From: Anaerococcus prevotii DSM 20548
Lineage (GTDB): Bacteria; Bacillota; Clostridia; Tissierellales; Peptoniphilaceae
DNA: 64,000 nt
Reading direction: 5' to 3'
Assembly: GCF_000024105.1 (NCBI RefSeq)
Contig: NC_013171.1
Coordinates: forward strand, 434,001-498,000
Numbering within the stretch: the first letter of the stretch is position 1; every line of letters begins with the position of its first letter. The notes beneath the pieces are model-generated. The model saw nothing but the letters and a program-made list of their open reading frames with translations, ran no database searches and was not told where the DNA came from. A program made the translations under genes and the position numbers. Below, piece by piece: positions 49,726 to 58,547 of the stretch.

Positions 49726-50478
49726 TTAGTCTATGAGGTCAAGATATCTTTCGATATTTATATTTTCATTAGTAGAGTATTCGATAACATCTCTATATAT
49801 TTTGGATATAATATCGACTGTTTTTTGGCAAGATTCTTCGATTGAGTAGCCATCTAGAAAATAGGCTATAAATAGCCCATCGAAGAGGTCTCCTGTTCCT
49901 GTAAGTCTTTTGGGAAGTTTATCGAAGGAAACTTTAAATTCACCCTCATCGTATCCTTTTACGAAATATTTTCCGTCTTCTTCTACAGAAGTTATAAGAT
50001 ATTTCTTACCCTTTCTTGTAAAATCCTCGTAGTCTATATCAAGAAACTTTGCCTCAGTTGCATTTGGGCTTATGATATCTGAAATATCGAGTAAGGACTT
50101 GTAGTTATCTAGCATTTTCTCATCAAGAGTTGGGTAAAGGGTCCCCTCATCTCCCATGATTGGGTCAAAGAGGATAGTAGTCTTATAGTCTAAGTTTTTT
50201 ACATAATCATAGATTATATCTCTTTGCTCAGTATTGTGGATGTATCCAATAGAGATAAGGTCAAAATTAAAGCCTATCTCCTCCCAGTTTCTTAGGGTAT
50301 CTTTTAAGTATTCTGTTGTATCTAATATGGCATTTTTCCCGTAGGAGAAGTTGTTTGCTATAAGGGCAGTTGGAAGGAAGAATGTATTGTGTCCCTTGTA
50401 GGAGAGGACAGTTTCCATCATCTTGCCGGCAATTTTTCCTAGGGAAACGAAATCATTTATTATTAATATATTTTTCAT
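49726..50478 (-). CDS. pyridoxal/pyridoxamine kinase (PdxK/PdxY-like)
   Basis: A 250-residue ribokinase-fold enzyme phosphorylating vitamin B6 vitamers. Markers: NDFVSLGKIAG start (variant of the usual NDxxxxGRxS), PTALIANNFSYG, LFDPIMGDEG, PNATEAKFL, and the anion-hole/catalytic GTGDLFDGLF motif near residue 215. The product, pyridoxal phosphate, is the cofactor of glycogen phosphorylase encoded elsewhere in the window. GAGGTGA precedes the ATG. It is the first gene of a two-gene operon with the MATE exporter. Confidence 0.9.
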   Translation of the reverse strand: MKNILIINDFVSLGKIAGKMMETVLSYKGHNTFFLPTALIANNFSYGKNAILDTTEYLKDTLRNWEEIGFNFDLISIGYIHNTEQRDIIYDYVKNLDYKTTILFDPIMGDEGTLYPTLDEKMLDNYKSLLDISDIISPNATEAKFLDIDYEDFTRKGKKYLITSVEEDGKYFVKGYDEGEFKVSFDKLPKRLTGTGDLFDGLFIAYFLDGYSIEESCQKTVDIISKIYRDVIEYSTNENINIERYLDLID

Positions 50479-50559
50479 CTCATTTCACCTCACCTTATAT
50501 CTTATGAATTTAAAGACTTATGTCAAGCTATGATATTGTAAGTTGGAGGGATAAAGTGA

Positions 50560-50574
50560 TATAATAAGTCTATG
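50560..50574 (+). promoter_or_regulatory. extended -10 promoter giving a leaderless cls mRNA
   Basis: TGATATAAT: TG-A-TATAAT extended -10 with the hexamer at 50560-50565. Counting 7 bases from its last T lands exactly on the A of the cls ATG (50572). No ribosome-binding site lies between the -10 and the ATG. Confidence 0.65.
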
Positions 50575-52164
50575 TATAAATTCAATAAAAATATCATTAA
50601 GAAAATCAACGAAAATAAATACGTCAAAAAGACCAGGAAGGGCTTGGGGAGTTTGATATTTTCACGTGCTGGGCTCTTTGCCTTTTTAGTAATTATCCAG
50701 CTCGTTTTGATGATTTATATCTATTATAATTCTAAGATAGATTTTACTTACATAATGGGAGGAGACACCCTATCTAAAGTTATAATGATGCTAATAATCC
50801 TCAATATGAAAAAGGTATCAAACGCCAACAAATTGTCTTGGTTTATGCTAATTGCAATCGTTCCGACCTTTGGCATCATCGCCTTTCTAGTAAGTCATTA
50901 TTCGATTGGCTACAAGAGAGAGCAGAGGAAGGTAATAAGCCTTGATAAGGATTCTAGGAAATATATCCAAAAAGATAAGGACCTTTACGAAAAAATCGAG
51001 GATAGGGAAAGGAGATTCTATCCGATAGCCAAATACCTTGACGATGTGGGAGGATTTCCAACCTACAAGGACACATCTTCGACTTACTTCAAGGTGGGGG
51101 ACGATATGTTCGAGGCCATGCTAAGCGACGTGAAAAGTGCGGAAGACTTTATCTTCATGGAGTTTTTCATAATCGACTATGGTTATATGTGGGGAACAAT
51201 CCTAGAAGAGCTTGTCAAAAAGGCCAAAGAAGGAGTTAAGGTAAGACTTCTTATCGATGGATCTAATCTCATAACTAGAGTAAGGTCGGATTTTCCCCAA
51301 GAGATGGAAAGCTTGGGCATAGAATGTAGGGTCTTTTCTAAGATGTATCCTATAGTATCAACCTATCAGAACAACAGAGATCACAGGAAGGTCATGGTAG
51401 TAGATGGGAAGATTGCCTACACTGGAGGGATCAACCTATCTGACGAGTATATAAATGTATACGAAAGGTTCGGTCACTGGAAGGATTGCGGTGTAAGAAT
51501 TAAGGGTAGTGCTGTCAAAAGCTTTACAATAATGTTTCTTAATATGTGGTTTTCTCTTGATAACAAGCCAGAAGACTATAGCCCATATCTTAAGAAATAT
51601 CCAGACACAGAGGCTAGTGGATTTTATATTCCCTTTGCTGACAATCCCCTAGATGATGAGACCATATCCAAAAACGTCCTCCTCGATACCATTAATAAGG
51701 CCAAAAAGTATGTCTATCTCATGAGTCCTTATCTAATAGTAGATGAAGAGATTAGAAATTCAATCAAGCTTGCCTCAAAGTCGGGCCTTGATGTAAGGAT
51801 TTGCCTGCCACATATACCCGACAAGAAGGTAGCCTTCGCCCTTGCCAAGGATCATTACAAGGAATTTATAGAAGCGGGTGTTAGGATTTTTGAATATACT
51901 CCAGGCTTCGTCCACTCCAAGACCTGGCTTGCTGACGGAAAGGTAGGTTTTGTTGGAACGGTCAACCTAGACTACAGGGCCCTCTATCAAAACTTTGAGT
52001 GCGGGCTTTATATGTATAAGTCAAATAGCTTGGCAGATATTAGAAATGATTTCGATATATTCTTTGAGGTTGGTCAAGAAGTAAATATGGAAGATGTAGA
52101 AAATATCAAACTAAGCTCTAAAATCTTCTCCAAAATAGTAAAGCCTTTTGCTGTTTTGATGTAG
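50572..52164 (+). CDS. cls: cardiolipin synthase
   Basis: A 530-residue membrane-bound phospholipase D-superfamily enzyme that condenses two phosphatidylglycerols to cardiolipin. Two N-terminal helices are preceded by a basic segment. The two HKD motifs are intact: HRKVMVVDGKIAYTGGINLSD (~280) and HSKTWLADGKVGFVGTVNLD (~460). Length is typical. GGAGG occurs 22 bases before the ATG, too far to serve, and the promoter implies a leaderless transcript. It is a lone gene, divergent from the pyridoxal kinase and followed by dispersed repeats. Confidence 0.94.
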   Translation: MYKFNKNIIKKINENKYVKKTRKGLGSLIFSRAGLFAFLVIIQLVLMIYIYYNSKIDFTYIMGGDTLSKVIMMLIILNMKKVSNANKLSWFMLIAIVPTFGIIAFLVSHYSIGYKREQRKVISLDKDSRKYIQKDKDLYEKIEDRERRFYPIAKYLDDVGGFPTYKDTSSTYFKVGDDMFEAMLSDVKSAEDFIFMEFFIIDYGYMWGTILEELVKKAKEGVKVRLLIDGSNLITRVRSDFPQEMESLGIECRVFSKMYPIVSTYQNNRDHRKVMVVDGKIAYTGGINLSDEYINVYERFGHWKDCGVRIKGSAVKSFTIMFLNMWFSLDNKPEDYSPYLKKYPDTEASGFYIPFADNPLDDETISKNVLLDTINKAKKYVYLMSPYLIVDEEIRNSIKLASKSGLDVRICLPHIPDKKVAFALAKDHYKEFIEAGVRIFEYTPGFVHSKTWLADGKVGFVGTVNLDYRALYQNFECGLYMYKSNSLADIRNDFDIFFEVGQEVNMEDVENIKLSSKIFSKIVKPFAVLM

Positions 52165-52400
52165 GGGATTAAGTATTAGTGGAACGAACTTATGGAGGGC
52201 CCTCATTAGATATCTTAAATTCACATACCGTCGAGCGAAGCCGAGATATCTCAATAGATTTCTCCTTTTCAGTTGAAATAAGTTAGTTGGAAAGTAAACT
52301 TTCTTTCACAGTATTTATCTAGCATTTACAATTACCCTTATGTCGAGCGAAGTCGAGACATCTCATTGATTTCTCTATTAAATTCAAAATAAGTTTGATT
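52165..52400. repeat. two dispersed hairpin repeat copies
   Basis: Copies of the family at 52225-52253 (CGTCGAGCGAAGCCGAGATA) and 52335-52365 (TTATGTCGAGCGAAGTCGAG then ACATCTCATTGATTTCTC). Both end in TCTCA(T/A)nGATTTCTC. No gene is visible between cls and the GntR promoter. Confidence 0.85.
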
Positions 52401-52464
52401 TTGTTTGCTTCCTAGAACTTCCTTCGGGAAGTTTTTTTGTGGAAATTTTTATTTGCTCTTGCAA

Positions 52465-52519
52465 AAATCAAAGTCCCTGATATAATATTATTAACAGTGT
52501 ATGGTATATGGCATAACAC
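52465..52519 (+). promoter_or_regulatory. promoter and GntR-type operator
   Basis: TTGCAA followed after 16 bases by TATAAT (52481-52486), start near 52493. GTGTATGG...GCATAACAC at 52497-52519 is an imperfect 23-base palindrome just downstream of the start, like YtrA-subfamily operators, and is probably bound by the gene's own product. Confidence 0.7.
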
Positions 52520-52534
52520 CAGAAGGGAGGTTTT

Positions 52535-52927
52535 ATGTTTAAGCTAAATTTTAATTCGGAAGTCCCTTTGTATATGCAAATTGTAGATGAGACCAAGCTC
52601 TATCTTGCGAAAGGCTTACTTAAGGATGGGGATAAGTTCCCGTCTGTAAGAGACTTATCGAAAGCTTTGTCCATCAACCAGACGACTGTCTCCAAGGCTT
52701 TTAAGGAACTTGATAGACTAGGCCTAATAGAGACTAAGCCTGGAATAGGGACTTTTATCCGAATCGATCAAGAAAAGATTGACAGCAACAAAGATGAATT
52801 TACGAAAAATCTCAGAGATAATTTCACCAAGGCCATATTTTTAGGCTTTGCTAGGGAAGAAATATTTGAGATTTTCGACGAGACAGAAAGGAGTCTGTAT
52901 GAGGATAAGGGCAGAGAAAATTACTAA
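52535..52927 (+). CDS. GntR family transcriptional regulator (YtrA/YhcF-like)
   Basis: A 130-residue short GntR protein: winged helix DNA-binding domain (1-~75) with VPLYMQIVDETKLYLAKGLL, FPSVRDLSKALSINQTTVSKAF and GLIETKPGIGTFI, then a short helical dimerisation tail without a ligand domain. This is the YtrA subfamily, whose genes usually precede ABC transporter genes they repress. That is the arrangement here: the stop overlaps the ATPase gene by 29 bases. GGGAGG precedes ATG and a palindrome lies in the promoter. Confidence 0.93.
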   Translation: MFKLNFNSEVPLYMQIVDETKLYLAKGLLKDGDKFPSVRDLSKALSINQTTVSKAFKELDRLGLIETKPGIGTFIRIDQEKIDSNKDEFTKNLRDNFTKAIFLGFAREEIFEIFDETERSLYEDKGRENY

Positions 52928-53768
52928 GGCCTTTGATGAAAGAAAAGTCCTAGATAATATTTCCTTTAACTTAGAAGAAGGGATGATTACAGGACTTGTA
53001 GGTCGTAATGGTTCAGGTAAGACCACTCTTCTTAAGTCTTTGTGTGGGATTTATGATATGGATGAAGGAAGCTTTAGCCTTGATGATAAGAATATTAGGG
53101 AAAATCCAAGTCTTATAAAAAACATCGCTTTTTTGCCTGATAGTTTTGATTATTTTAATTACTACAAGGTAAAGAATATTCCGGGCTTTTTCAAAGTTAT
53201 TTATGAAGACTTCGACGATACTTTCTTCTTTGAGGAAATCAAAAGACAAAAGATTGACCCAGACAAAAACGTGAGGAATTTCTCCAAGGGACAGAAAAAT
53301 ATCCTAGGTCTAATTACAATTCTTGCAAGTGGGGCGAAAATTCTTCTTATAGATGAGATCCTTGATGGGATGGATGTCCTAAACAAAAAAGAAATCCTAT
53401 CATATCTGATAGATGCCAAGGATTCCGGCAAGGCAGTCTTCGCTTCAAGCCACGAGCTCGACCAGCTTTCTGGAATATCAGATTATATCTTCTATCTAAC
53501 CAAAGATGGTAAGCTCATAGATACATCTGATGAAAGAATCAACCAATTAAGGAAAATCCAACTAGTATTTAAGGACCAAGTTCCAGATAATTTGGATAGG
53601 AGGATGATTCTCGTAAATAAAATCGGAAGAGTTGCGACAATTCTTGTAAATGCAAGCGAAAAAGAAGTAGAAGCAATCTTAAAGAGGGAGGACCTTGTCC
53701 AATACGATATCCTAACTCCTAAGATTGAAGATTATTTCTACCTAGAAAGGGGCCAAGAAGATGCGTAA
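52899..53768 (+). CDS. ABC transporter ATP-binding protein
   Basis: A 289-residue ATPase from the ATG at 52899 (AAAGGAG 5 bases upstream; the in-frame ATG at 52848 has none). Walker A GRNGSGKTT, signature FSKGQKNIL, Walker B ILLIDEILDGMD and switch His in ASSHEL. Walker B has DEILDG where most have DEPxxG; the Glu is present. It overlaps the GntR gene before it and the permease gene after it by 8 bases. Comparable to YtrB; in Bacillus the system responds to cell-wall antibiotics, but that is only an analogy. Confidence 0.9.
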   Translation: MRIRAEKITKAFDERKVLDNISFNLEEGMITGLVGRNGSGKTTLLKSLCGIYDMDEGSFSLDDKNIRENPSLIKNIAFLPDSFDYFNYYKVKNIPGFFKVIYEDFDDTFFFEEIKRQKIDPDKNVRNFSKGQKNILGLITILASGAKILLIDEILDGMDVLNKKEILSYLIDAKDSGKAVFASSHELDQLSGISDYIFYLTKDGKLIDTSDERINQLRKIQLVFKDQVPDNLDRRMILVNKIGRVATILVNASEKEVEAILKREDLVQYDILTPKIEDYFYLERGQEDA

Positions 53769-55002
53769 TTTTAAAAATTTAATTAAATTTACATGGAAGA
53801 GATTCTCTATTTGGATTATCTTGGTAACAGTATTCTGTACCATGGCCGTTGGTATGTCTAATCAAAATTCCATTAGGAATGACTACGATAATTTTACTAA
53901 TAATGTTATAAGCATGAGAGAAGATTTATATGGCAAGGGTAAGAATAAAGATATAAAGATCAATGAAGAAAGCCTAGATCAGATCGCAATTGAGCTTTTA
54001 AAGTATAAGGAAAAGTATAAGCTCCTAGACTTTGATGATGTATATAGCCTAGATGTTTCTGCCGAAGCTCAGGATGATTACTTTGAAAGGCTCAGTCAAA
54101 ATGGGGGATATGACGCCCATTATATTTACAACAGCATCAAGACCGATCTTCAACAATTTGATAAAGGGAAATTTGATGGATCTAGCTACTATCAGGCCTT
54201 GATCTTTCCTATAGTGATCTTTATGGGGCTTTTTGGATTGAGTCTTACAAGTCTTGAGCAGTCTTCTGCGATTTATGATTTTACAAGACTTATGCCTTGG
54301 AAGAAGAAAGATGAATTACTTATGAAAATAGGGATAGTATTTCTTTTTGGAATGGTAATTTTCGCTATAAATGCCATCGTTCTTGCCTTTATCTTGAAGA
54401 CTTCAGCCTTTGGTCAAATCCTAAGTTTTCCTCTTATAGGTAGGCAGATTTGTAGAAATATCCTGATTTTCCTTGGAACAAGTATAATTTCTACTTCCTT
54501 GGGCTTTATAGCAGGTAATTTCCTAGGTCATACGGGTCTTTTCATAATGACCCTTGCAGGTTTTGAGCTTTATAGGGAGAATTTGAATATAACTTTGCAA
54601 GTATTTTCTACAAATATAGCAGATAAGTTTTATAGTGCTGTAGCAAGTTTTGAGGAAGGACTTCATCCTTTTATAAAAACACTCCTATCTATAGTCTATT
54701 TGAAGGTAGATGATATAAGGACAATCCTTGCTTTTATTCTTGTGGCAGCAGTAATATTTTGTTTCGCCCTATATCTAAGCAAGAATCAAACTAGCGAAAG
54801 AAGCGGTTATATGATATTAAATAAAAAAGTAAGTGTATTTTGTAAGCTTCTTGCTACCCTTACCCTAGCCAATCTCATGACCTCAATTCTTTCTAGTATC
54901 TTTGTAGATACAAATTTCCTTGTGATGATTATATTTGTCCTTTCCTTATTGCTAAGTTACAAATTCTTTGATATGCTATTTGAGATAAGACTTAAATTTT
55001 AA
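53761..55002 (+). CDS. ABC transporter permease (YtrC-like membrane subunit)
   Basis: A 413-residue membrane protein with one N-terminal helix, an extended region of ~100 residues that is probably extracytoplasmic, then about six to eight further helices (LIFPIVIFMGLFGLSLTSLE, GIVFLFGMVIFAINAIVLAF and others). It has no ATPase motifs and partners the preceding ATPase, whose gene it overlaps by 8 bases. The substrate is unknown. Weak ribosome-binding site (AAGAAG), consistent with translational coupling. Confidence 0.8.
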   Translation: MRNFKNLIKFTWKRFSIWIILVTVFCTMAVGMSNQNSIRNDYDNFTNNVISMREDLYGKGKNKDIKINEESLDQIAIELLKYKEKYKLLDFDDVYSLDVSAEAQDDYFERLSQNGGYDAHYIYNSIKTDLQQFDKGKFDGSSYYQALIFPIVIFMGLFGLSLTSLEQSSAIYDFTRLMPWKKKDELLMKIGIVFLFGMVIFAINAIVLAFILKTSAFGQILSFPLIGRQICRNILIFLGTSIISTSLGFIAGNFLGHTGLFIMTLAGFELYRENLNITLQVFSTNIADKFYSAVASFEEGLHPFIKTLLSIVYLKVDDIRTILAFILVAAVIFCFALYLSKNQTSERSGYMILNKKVSVFCKLLATLTLANLMTSILSSIFVDTNFLVMIIFVLSLLLSYKFFDMLFEIRLKF

Positions 55003-55011
55003 GGAGAAAAT

Positions 55012-55458
55012 ATGGCAAAAGATAGACTTAGTTGGGAAGAATATTTTATGAAACTTGCAAAGACTGTCGCAAGACGTGGAACTTGTGACAGGGCCTATGT
55101 GGGTTGCGTTTTGGTAAATGAAGAAAATAGGATAGTTTCGACTGGTTACAACGGATCGATTAAGGGAAATCCCCACTGCGATGAGGTGGGCCATACCATG
55201 AGAGATGGGCATTGTATAGCCACAATCCATGCTGAGATGAACGCTATACTTTATTGTGCCAAGGAGGGCATAGCTACCAAAAACACCATTTGCTATGTGA
55301 CTCACTTCCCTTGTCTTAATTGTACCAAGTCCCTTATCCAAGCTGGTATCAAAAAGATTTATTACGAAACAGCTTATAGGATGGACGAATATGCGGTAGA
55401 GCTTCTCGAGAGAAATAATATAAGCTTTGAGAAGATAGAGATAAGTGAAGACAAATGA
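55012..55458 (+). CDS. deoxycytidylate deaminase family protein (ComEB-like)
   Basis: A 148-residue zinc deaminase converting dCMP to dUMP for thymidylate synthesis. Zinc motifs are HAEMNAILYCA (His and catalytic Glu) and FPCLNCTKSLIQAG (two Cys). An additional Cys/His set (RGTCDRAYVG and GHTMRDGHC) matches the second metal site of dCMP deaminases. AAGGAG lies 5 bases before ATG. It follows the ABC permease by 9 bases and overlaps the HAD gene by ATGA. Confidence 0.93.
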   Translation: MAKDRLSWEEYFMKLAKTVARRGTCDRAYVGCVLVNEENRIVSTGYNGSIKGNPHCDEVGHTMRDGHCIATIHAEMNAILYCAKEGIATKNTICYVTHFPCLNCTKSLIQAGIKKIYYETAYRMDEYAVELLERNNISFEKIEISEDK

Positions 55459-56147
55459 AGTTAATTGCATCTGACTTTGACGGGACAATTTTCATAGATG
55501 GTAAAATAAAAACAGAAGATATAGAGGCCATAAGAGATTTTCAAGATAAGGGGAATCTCTTTGGCCTTGTAACAGGTAGGACCTACCATTCTCTTTTTGT
55601 CCTAATAGAAGGAAAGATTGACCCAGACTTTATAATAGCTAACAACGGGTCTCATATTTTTGTAAAAAACGGCACGGATATGATAGAAATCCTAAAATAT
55701 TCACTAGACCAGGATAAGCTTAGAGATGTAATAGACTATTATGGAAGGACTTATCCAACAAAGATTTTTACAGATAAGGATAGGGAGGTAGATAGGTTAG
55801 AAGACTTAAGAGAAGGTGAAGAAATCCTATCTCTTGCAATATACTCAGACCACATCCTAGAAAATCCCTTCCAAGAAGACTTCTCCTTCCACAAATCAAT
55901 AGGGGTGATTGACGTAATTAACTCTGCTGTAAGCAAGCAAACAGGGATAGAATTTATCAAGGACTTCTATGGATTTGATAAGGAGATAATAGCTATAGGA
56001 GATGACTTCAATGACATATCTTTCTTAGAGCAAACAAGACTATCCTTTAGCCTAAATTATGTGAAGGAAAAAGAAGTCCTAGATGCTGTAAACTTTAAAG
56101 TTGAAGGGATAAGAGAGTTAATAGAAAATATAGATGATGTCAAATAA
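55455..56147 (+). CDS. HAD family hydrolase (Cof-type)
   Basis: A 230-residue haloacid dehalogenase-fold phosphatase. Motif I DFDGTIF (nucleophile Asp), motif II GLVTGRT, the conserved Lys in VSKQTGI, and motif IV IGDDFNDISFL are in order, with a Cof-type cap between them. The substrate is probably a small phosphorylated metabolite such as a sugar phosphate or flavin. The start overlaps the deaminase stop by four bases. It ends at a bidirectional terminator. Confidence 0.9.
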   Translation: MKLIASDFDGTIFIDGKIKTEDIEAIRDFQDKGNLFGLVTGRTYHSLFVLIEGKIDPDFIIANNGSHIFVKNGTDMIEILKYSLDQDKLRDVIDYYGRTYPTKIFTDKDREVDRLEDLREGEEILSLAIYSDHILENPFQEDFSFHKSIGVIDVINSAVSKQTGIEFIKDFYGFDKEIIAIGDDFNDISFLEQTRLSFSLNYVKEKEVLDAVNFKVEGIRELIENIDDVK

Positions 56148-56190
56148 AAAGCCTAATTAGGAGGTATATCCTAGTTAGGCTTATATTTTT
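56147..56190. terminator. bidirectional terminator
   Basis: AAAGCCTAA.TAGGA and TCCTA.TTAGGCTT arms between convergent genes; A and T runs on either side. Confidence 0.85.
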
Positions 56191-57121
56191 ATCCAATTTT
56201 TTCAACATTGACAAGAGGAAGCATCTTCATGATTTCTTCTCTTGATGGGAGGTCTAGGACTCTTGCTGTGGCAGAGGCACTGGCAACTGAGACCTTGTAT
56301 GATTCTACTGGGTCGCCATCACGAACCATGGTTCCTACGAAGCCTCCAATCATAGCATCCCTGCAGGCAACAGTATTTATTATTTCATTACCATCTTTTA
56401 CGGGAGTTGATTCGTAGACATCATCTCCTACAAATAGCATTGATCCACTCGCACCGTAGGAAATTATTACGTATTTAGCTCCCATATTTACGAGCTTTTT
56501 GCCGTAAGGGATGAAGTCTTTTTTATCTTCGATCCTTACATTGAATATTTCTTCGATATCTTCTGCGTTTGGCTTAACTAGGATTGGATTTTCCTTTACT
56601 ATATCGAGAAGGTATTTGGCAGGTACGTCTGCTACGAAGTCTGCTCCGTTTGCTGTGGCTACTGATACGAGCCTTGAGTAGATGTCGTTATCTAGTCCGT
56701 CTTCCATTGGAGGAACAGATCCACCAAAGATTATGGTGTCTCCTTCTCTTACTCTTGATAGATAGTAAACTAGTTCGTCTACTTCCTCGCTTTTGATAGT
56801 TGGTCCTGGGAAGTTGATCATGGTTTCTTGTTTGTTTTCGAAAAGTTTGATATTTGTTCTGTTGTGGTTTTCCATCTTTACAAAGTTGGTGCTAATATTT
56901 TCGTTTGTCAACCAATCTTTGATAAATTCTCCTTGAAAGCCTCCTACAAAACCTGTAGCTATTGTTGGGATTCTTAGAGAAGAGAGGATCCTTGATACGT
57001 TAAGGGCCTTTCCTCCTGGGATGGATCTTTCTTGGATGATGTTGTTTTGTCCACCGAGATTGAGATTTTTAAGTTCTACAAATAAATCAATTGATGGATT
57101 TAAGGTTACGGTATAAATCAT
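56189..57121 (-). CDS. PfkB family hexose-phosphate kinase (1-phosphofructokinase-like) with altered anion-hole motif
   Basis: A 310-residue ribokinase-fold enzyme. The N-terminal TLNPSIDLFVEL, PGGKALNVSRILSSL and GFVGGFQGEFI segments and IIFGGSVPP fit 1-phosphofructokinase/tagatose-6-phosphate kinase. The signature that normally reads N-T/S-V-G-A-G-D is NTVACRDAM here: the catalytic Asp is kept, but the preceding Gly-Ala-Gly is Ala-Cys-Arg. This may change activity or specificity. If active it would phosphorylate fructose 1-phosphate or a similar sugar phosphate. The fructose permease is 55 kb away and is not linked to it. Monocistronic, GGAAAGGAA before ATG. Confidence 0.85.
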   Translation of the reverse strand: MIYTVTLNPSIDLFVELKNLNLGGQNNIIQERSIPGGKALNVSRILSSLRIPTIATGFVGGFQGEFIKDWLTNENISTNFVKMENHNRTNIKLFENKQETMINFPGPTIKSEEVDELVYYLSRVREGDTIIFGGSVPPMEDGLDNDIYSRLVSVATANGADFVADVPAKYLLDIVKENPILVKPNAEDIEEIFNVRIEDKKDFIPYGKKLVNMGAKYVIISYGASGSMLFVGDDVYESTPVKDGNEIINTVACRDAMIGGFVGTMVRDGDPVESYKVSVASASATARVLDLPSREEIMKMLPLVNVEKIG

Positions 57122-57164
57122 TATTCTTCCTTTCCTTTCTTTTCTAATTCTTTCCTAATTTTTC

Positions 57165-58547
57165 CTATAATTTTAACTTGCTTATACTTTCTATAATTTC
57201 TTCCATGTGCATGCCATGGCTTCCTTTGACAAAGACCAGGCTAGATTTTGTAATCAGAGACTTTAGTTTGTCGATTAGATCATTTTTGCTGGTAAAGTGG
57301 AAAATCCTATCCTTGGAGAAGTTCTCTAAGGCTCCTTCATACATATGCTTAGAAAGGCTGCCAAAGAAGAGACAATAGTCGATATCCTTTGGGTCAATCT
57401 CGCTTCCTACTTGGTAGTGGAGATCATCTTCGCTATCTCCAAGCTCTAGCATATCACCGAGCACAAGGATTTTACTGTCGTAGCCTCCTAGAAGCTTTGT
57501 TGTCTTAAGACCACTTCTTAGGGATTGAGGGTTTGACTTATAGCAGTCATCCAAAACATCAAAACCTTCAAATTCTATTATACTAGACCTATTATTGGCA
57601 GGAGTTACTTCAGAAAGTCCCTTTTTGATTTGATCAGTGCTTAGGCCAAGAAGGCTAGAGACTAGAACTGTCACTCCACCGTTGTAAATATTGTGGCTAC
57701 CTAGTAGGGGGATGGTATAAGTTTCTCCATCATGGGTAAAGCTTACCTTTCCTCTATTATCATCAGAGGATTTTACTACGAAGTCATTATCATCTTCTTC
57801 TCCGAAAGATATCATCTTTTGTTTTACTTCATAGGAGGAGATTTCCTTTTTCATTGTAGGATCATCACCATTGTAGATGAAATATCCGTCTTGACTTAGG
57901 CCTTCTACGATTTCCATCTTAGCCTTTAGGATTCCTTCCTTAGTCTTAAGTTTCTCTAGGTGGCTATCTCCAATATTGGTAATAATTGCTATATCAGGCC
58001 TTGATATGTTTGTCGTAAGCGATATATCTCCAAAGCTATCTGTTCCCATCTCTACTATAGCGATATTCGTATCTTCATCAAGGGATAGGATAGTTTTAGG
58101 AACTCCTATTTCGTTGTTCAAGTTTCCTATAGTCTTTTGAACCTTGTACTTTTCCTTAAGGACTTCGTAGAGAAGGTCCTTGGTAGTTGTCTTTCCATTT
58201 GATCCAGTGATACCTATTACTTTGGTATTCTTTAGCTCACTCCTGTAGGCTCTTGCCAAATCTTGGAGAGACTTTAATGTATCTTCAACTCTTATATAAG
58301 GAATGGATATATTATTTTTTATCTTACAGTCAGTATCTGCTAGAAAGGCAGAAGCTCCCTTGTCCTCACATTCTTTGATGAAAAGTCTTCCGTCAAAGAC
58401 TTCTCCGATTAGGGGAATATAGAGATTCCCTTCTTGGATGGTCCTTGAATCTGTAGATACTCCCTTTATCAAAAGGTTAGAGTATTTTTCGTCAGAGATT
58501 TCTCCACCGATCATTTTGGCGATTTCGCCTAGACTTCTTTCTATCAT
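57165..58547 (-). CDS. murF: UDP-N-acetylmuramoyl-tripeptide--D-alanyl-D-alanine ligase
   Basis: A 460-residue Mur ligase adding D-Ala-D-Ala to the peptidoglycan precursor, using ATP in the cytoplasm. The start at 58547 overlaps the ddl stop (ATGA) and has AAAGGTGG 5 bases upstream; a GTG at 58556 overlaps that site. Visible: uridine-binding N-domain start SLGEIAKMIGG, ATP loop GITGSNGKTTTKDLL, NEIGVPKTIL, EMGTDSFGDI, and the C-terminal DDCYKSNPQSLRSGL and GDMLELGD. The previous gene supplies its D-Ala-D-Ala substrate. Confidence 0.95.
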   Translation of the reverse strand: MIERSLGEIAKMIGGEISDEKYSNLLIKGVSTDSRTIQEGNLYIPLIGEVFDGRLFIKECEDKGASAFLADTDCKIKNNISIPYIRVEDTLKSLQDLARAYRSELKNTKVIGITGSNGKTTTKDLLYEVLKEKYKVQKTIGNLNNEIGVPKTILSLDEDTNIAIVEMGTDSFGDISLTTNISRPDIAIITNIGDSHLEKLKTKEGILKAKMEIVEGLSQDGYFIYNGDDPTMKKEISSYEVKQKMISFGEEDDNDFVVKSSDDNRGKVSFTHDGETYTIPLLGSHNIYNGGVTVLVSSLLGLSTDQIKKGLSEVTPANNRSSIIEFEGFDVLDDCYKSNPQSLRSGLKTTKLLGGYDSKILVLGDMLELGDSEDDLHYQVGSEIDPKDIDYCLFFGSLSKHMYEGALENFSKDRIFHFTSKNDLIDKLKSLITKSSLVFVKGSHGMHMEEIIESISKLKL

